Assembly: GCA_943704425.1 (NCBI GenBank)
Contig: CALSCP010001671.1
Span: forward strand, 1-49,960
Length of the DNA: 49,960 nt
Source of the DNA: Ministeria vibrans ATCC 50519
Lineage: Eukaryota > Opisthokonta > Filasterea
Reading direction: 5' to 3'
In this document: one piece after another, positions 46,701 to 49,960 of the stretch
Numbering within the stretch: the first letter of the stretch is position 1
Layout of the letters: each line of letters starts with the position of its first letter
Notes under the pieces: model-generated
Told to the model about the DNA's origin: nothing
Seen by the model: the letters and a program-made list of their open reading frames with translations, nothing else
Databases searched by the model: none
Made by a program: the position numbers and the translations under genes

Positions 46701-47597
46701 TACCGGCAAAATTCGAGTGATGATACTACTCAATAATGCTAATATTCTACGTTGTGTTGCAGACGTCGCCTTTGCACTCCATCAAACTGGACACAGTGTC
46801 GCGCTTTATTGTGTACCTGTGCGACGGTGTGCACCTGAGTGAGATGGCCAGGCGACGCACGGCACGGCACGCGACGCCTGTGCACGACGACATTGCCGAG
46901 AAGGTGTGCAACGAAGTGATTGCTCTCTGTGGCGGACTGGACGAGAGTGTGTTGTGCAGTGCCCTTTGTCGTGTCCTCGTGTTGCTGCGTGTCTCGGTTG
47001 AGGCAGAAGAGCTAATGGAGGGTCTGCGTGTGCTGGTGACCCATGTCATTGACACCCTGGATGACCGTGCAGCTCTCAAGAATGTGCTCAAGTTTCAGGC
47101 ACTCATCGAGCCTGAAGAGGAGGAGGACGAGGTGCGGGAAGATGTCGACGAGGATGTGGAGGAAGAAGAAGATGAGGAGGAGGAGGAGAAGGAAACGCCC
47201 GTCAAGGTTGCACAAAAGCGCACGACCACAAGCAAGGCGAGACCAAAGAGGGCCACGTCGAACAAGAAAACGGAAGAAGTGGAAGCGCCAGCTGGGGAGG
47301 AAGACGAAGAACACGAGGAAGATATTGAAAATGTCAAGGTGACCACAGCACGCGGCAAAGCCATCAAATCAAAGAAGCCGTAAGCTGTGTATGCGTAGAG
47401 AACAAGAATGTTGATGGGTGTTTTTTTTGTTTTTGTTTTTGTTTTCGTAGTGCGGAACCTAAGAAGAAGAAGAAGGCAGTTGTGGAGAAGCCTGTTGTGG
47501 AAGGAACGAGGCGCTCCGCCAGGTAAACTCAATCTGATGCGATTATACACTTTGATAACATGATGCTGTGTTTAGGACAAGGGCTTTGAAAGCATGA
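43766..47597 (+). CDS. NCAPG: Condensin I subunit CAP-G
   Basis: HEAT-repeat subunit of condensin, needed for mitotic chromosome compaction. Eight exons: 43766-44043, 44372-44471, 44571-44743, 44822-44951, 45002-46699, 46763-47379, 47451-47522, 47576-47597; 1029 aa (human 1015). Conserved blocks include LVVGKREPSVERLVRILSAY, AQDKAVRFRVCQIVAKIL, VRVQAINALSRLQDPTNPDC, VHVRAFSISDRITLLEHGLS, ESLDGSIVALLECLDV, PVIRNAAVRALGLYCLHDLA, LRTVAAEGFARLLFCSRIVS and YFNPTTEEDTRLRQALSVFF. A central coiled coil (about 470-540, KISLMELDDKKEALVAAEDF) matches the family. The C terminus is acidic, then Lys-rich (PKKKKKA), a likely nuclear signal. Intron 1 (328 nt) is the longest here. Confidence 0.96.
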
Positions 47598-48088
47598 GTT
47601 CGGAGTGTGAAAATGAAATTTTCAAAGAAATCAAACAACACCATAATAACGAATAATAATAATTTTATTATTATTAATATAATTATTATTGATTATAATA
47701 TTATTCAGTATTGTGCATTTTTTCATGATTTGGCAAAGTTTTTATACCGCGCACGGTTGGCGCGCGGTTGTCAGTGCTCTTCACCGTACGCGACGGCACG
47801 CCGAGTACCGCTTACTAACTAAGGTCCGACGTCACCAAGACGACGCTTGACTCGTCTTGCGACTTCTCAGCAACTCATAGACAGGCAGGCAAGCAGGGAA
47901 AATAGAGAAACATCCGCTCTGACTGAGGAAAAACAATTTTGAACATTTACATTGCGTTGTGGTGGCAACGCAGTTTGAGCATTTCTAAAAACTCTCTTTC
48001 AAAAAGTCCGAGTAGGATGTAAAGACTGGCAAGTGCGATGTGTAGTCCTATCCATACTAATTGTACATTCATTTTTTCTTCGAATTAA
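47598..48088. other. Convergent intergenic region with a perfect hairpin
   Basis: 3' flanks of NCAPG (+) and AMACR (-). The first 110 bp are AATAAT-type AT repeat. At 47953-47972 TGCGTTG-TGGTGG-CAACGCA forms a perfect 7-bp hairpin, preceded at about 47934-47940 by AATTTTGA, an Sm-site-like sequence. This is the order of a small nuclear RNA 3' end, but no 5' domain of a known snRNA is recognised. No protein gene seen. Confidence 0.45.
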
Positions 48089-49757
48089 TCAGAGTTTTGG
48101 CTTTGGTTTGAGGCCAACGATTCCCTCTGACTGGAGCTGATCAATTTCCAGTTGAGAGAAACCACAGTCAAGAAGTACAGCGGTCGTGTGCTGGTCGACA
48201 AACGGACGAGGGCCCAGTACTGTACCAAACCACAGTGTCATGTCAGACTCACACACTCACCACAAAACACACTCACACCACAAAGAAGATACACACACAC
48301 CACAAAGACACACACACGCACACACACACCACTTACCGGTGCGCGAGAAGCCCCCCGCGGGTGTCTCAGAGAGAAGGGGAGCAGGCGCAGGCTCATAATC
48401 GTCTAGAGAACACACACACACACACAAGTCAAGACGGAGCAAGTGGACAAAAATCATATTTTTCTGGGTTACCCTCTGTACGCACTCCCGCCAGTTTGCG
48501 AGCCTTCGCGTGTGCGTTGACGCGCGTCCCTGTGTCGTGTTGTATCACCGGAAGCACACATGCGTCGCTCCCGCCAAACACTCCCATCCACTCGTCCACG
48601 GTGCGTGTCTTAAACCGTTGCTCAAACGCCTAAAATAATTCTCAATAAAATGTTGCAGACGAATGTTTCAAGAAAGTTGAACCTTTGCCATTGTGGGCCA
48701 GCTTTCCTGATCCATTTGGTCGCCCACCTCATCTGGATTCATCCCAAAGAGTCGCACAAACTCGGCAAAGAACTAAAGAATAATGAATTTGAGTGCAGCA
48801 CAAGGTTGCAATAGCGAATACCTTTGGCTCGAGACACCCCACTGTGATAAATTCGCCGCCTTTGCACTCGTATGTGCGGTAAAAGGGCGCATCGCCATCA
48901 AGCACGCCCCGTCCGCGTCGTGTCGGGTTCGACCCACCCACATAGCCCTGTGCTGTGCCGTGCGTCAGGAAAGTGCCCATGTAAGCAGCCCCGTCCACCA
49001 TCGACGCATCCACCACCTGAGCGAACCTAGTGAGCAAACCGTTATCGAGTATTTTTCTGAGCGCACCTGTCCCTTGTTGGTCACGTGGCGACGTTGCAAG
49101 GCACACAGAATGCCAAACGAACAGAGGAGCGCGCCGCCTCCAAAATCAGCCAGGAGGTTCACGGGCGGTGTGGGTCGCTGGCCGGGGGTCCCTTTCACAA
49201 AGACACACTGGTCACACACGACTGAAGGGTTGTTCTCTCGGACACATACCCAGCACAGACAGCACGCCACTGACACCCGCATAGTTGATGTCGTGCCCCG
49301 CCATGTGTGCGTACGGGCCCTCCTGCCCAAACCCAGTCAGACGGGCGTACACAAGCGCCGGATTGAGCTTGCACAGCACATCAGGCCCCATCTTCAGCGA
49401 CTCCATCACGCCCGGCCGGAAAGGCTCAAGAACCACGTCGAAGGAGGCGATCATCCGGCTGACAACGGAGGCGGCGCTGGCGTGTTTCAGGTCGAGACAA
49501 ACCGACTTCTACGCGGAAACACCACAAAAAGATGGTTTGCCACGCCCCATCGCTGCCGTCTCCCACGCCGCGACGCGGAGAAGGGAGTGGCGTCGTCCCA
49601 CAGGGCGTACCTTGCCGCGCGAGAGGCGGTCGGGGTTGTACGGCACTGGTTTGTCCACTCGCACCACCTCAGCGCCAAAGTCTGCCAGCATCATGCCGCA
49701 CATGGGGGCAGGCGCCAGCCCTGCAAATTCCAGGACGCGCAGTCCTCGGAGTGCCAT
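48089..49757 (-). CDS. AMACR: Alpha-methylacyl-CoA racemase (CoA-transferase family III)
   Basis: Interconverts R and S 2-methylacyl-CoA so that branched fatty acids can enter beta-oxidation. Minus-strand exons 49757-49611, 49508-49250, 49191-49067, 49016-48822, 48772-48683, 48629-48473, 48402-48337 and 48219-48089 give 389 aa (human 382). Marks: [63 protein letters not shown] with the catalytic His in [15 protein letters not shown] with the catalytic Asp, [21 protein letters not shown] and the WxxxFxxxDACVxPV block ([17 protein letters not shown]). The C-terminal tripeptide PKL resembles a peroxisomal PTS1. Intron 7 (117 nt) is GT-rich. Complete gene. Confidence 0.94.
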
Positions 49758-49853
49758 ACTGAATATTAAATATCAAAGAAATTTATTATAATAATTATTA
49801 TTATTATGTCGATTATCACGGTTATCGGGCGATTTTGATTAGGATTATTTTAG

Positions 49854-49960
<107 letters not shown>

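Noticed and set aside
49611-49757. Bacterial gene transfer for AMACR or SCLY
   Set aside because: Both are spliced, have normal local composition and resemble eukaryotic family members; there is no signal of recent transfer.

Overview
This window is nuclear DNA of a free-living-type eukaryotic microbe (protist). Nearly every gene is split by short GT-AG introns, mostly about 50 to 130 nt, and I could rebuild almost every gene into one open frame with consistent splice phases. Simple sequence repeats sit mainly in introns and intergenic DNA. Gene content points to an aerobic, flagellate-lineage cell. An EFHC1/Rib72-like DM10 axonemal protein implies a flagellum. AIF and an Obg GTPase with basic N termini imply mitochondria. 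AMACR with a C-terminal PKL implies peroxisomes, and a selenocysteine lyase implies selenium recycling. I cannot name the species. There is no sign of bacterial operons, CRISPR, transposons or viruses.

Layout: 1-2.8 kb is a histone cluster, with the 3' end of H4 (+), then H2A (-) and H3 (+) diverging from a 279-bp spacer. All three carry a metazoan-style 3' stem-loop and a purine-rich downstream element, although H2A and H3 are spliced. 2.9-5.0 kb: a possible tiny gene and a coiled-coil protein (both -). 5.0-7.6 kb: GH27 alpha-galactosidase. 7.7-9.0 kb: a GT34-like Golgi glycosyltransferase (-). 9.7 kb: ribosomal protein eL39 (-). 10.7-12.1 kb: an acidic/basic nuclear-type protein. 12.2-14.1 kb: EFHC1-like (-). 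14.8-16.3 kb: an amino acid transporter. 16.6-18.6 kb: an RBR ubiquitin ligase (-). 19.2-24.9 kb: TAF1. 25.1-27.1 kb: YIF1.

27.3-31.5 kb holds the N-terminal exons of cyclin H (+) facing TRAPPC11 (-). Both stop inside introns at a shared (GA)n tract, which looks like an assembly join. 31.7-34.9 kb: an ERdj5-like J-domain/thioredoxin protein with C-terminal RDEL. 35.0-36.2 kb: selenocysteine lyase (-). 36.5 kb: an orphan first exon of V-ATPase subunit E. 37.1-39.4 kb: AIF (-). 39.7-41.0 kb: a membrane-anchored methyltransferase-like protein. 41.2-41.8 kb: a DNAJC27/RBJ-like GTPase. 42.0-43.6 kb: Obg GTPase (-). 43.8-47.6 kb: condensin NCAPG. 48.1-49.8 kb: AMACR (-), then a (TAA)n tract to the window end.

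The genes do not form one pathway. They are housekeeping genes for chromatin (H2A, H3, H4, TAF1, NCAPG), secretion (YIF1, TRAPPC11, ERdj5, GT34) and organelles. Many are packed head to head across short spacers of 82 to 312 bp, and a TGATC(A) motif recurs in these spacers. I found no convincing new multi-gene system. The most useful leads are the histone 3' ends, the double truncation at 27.7 kb, the orphan V-ATPase exon and the cysteine-rich insert in the alpha-galactosidase.
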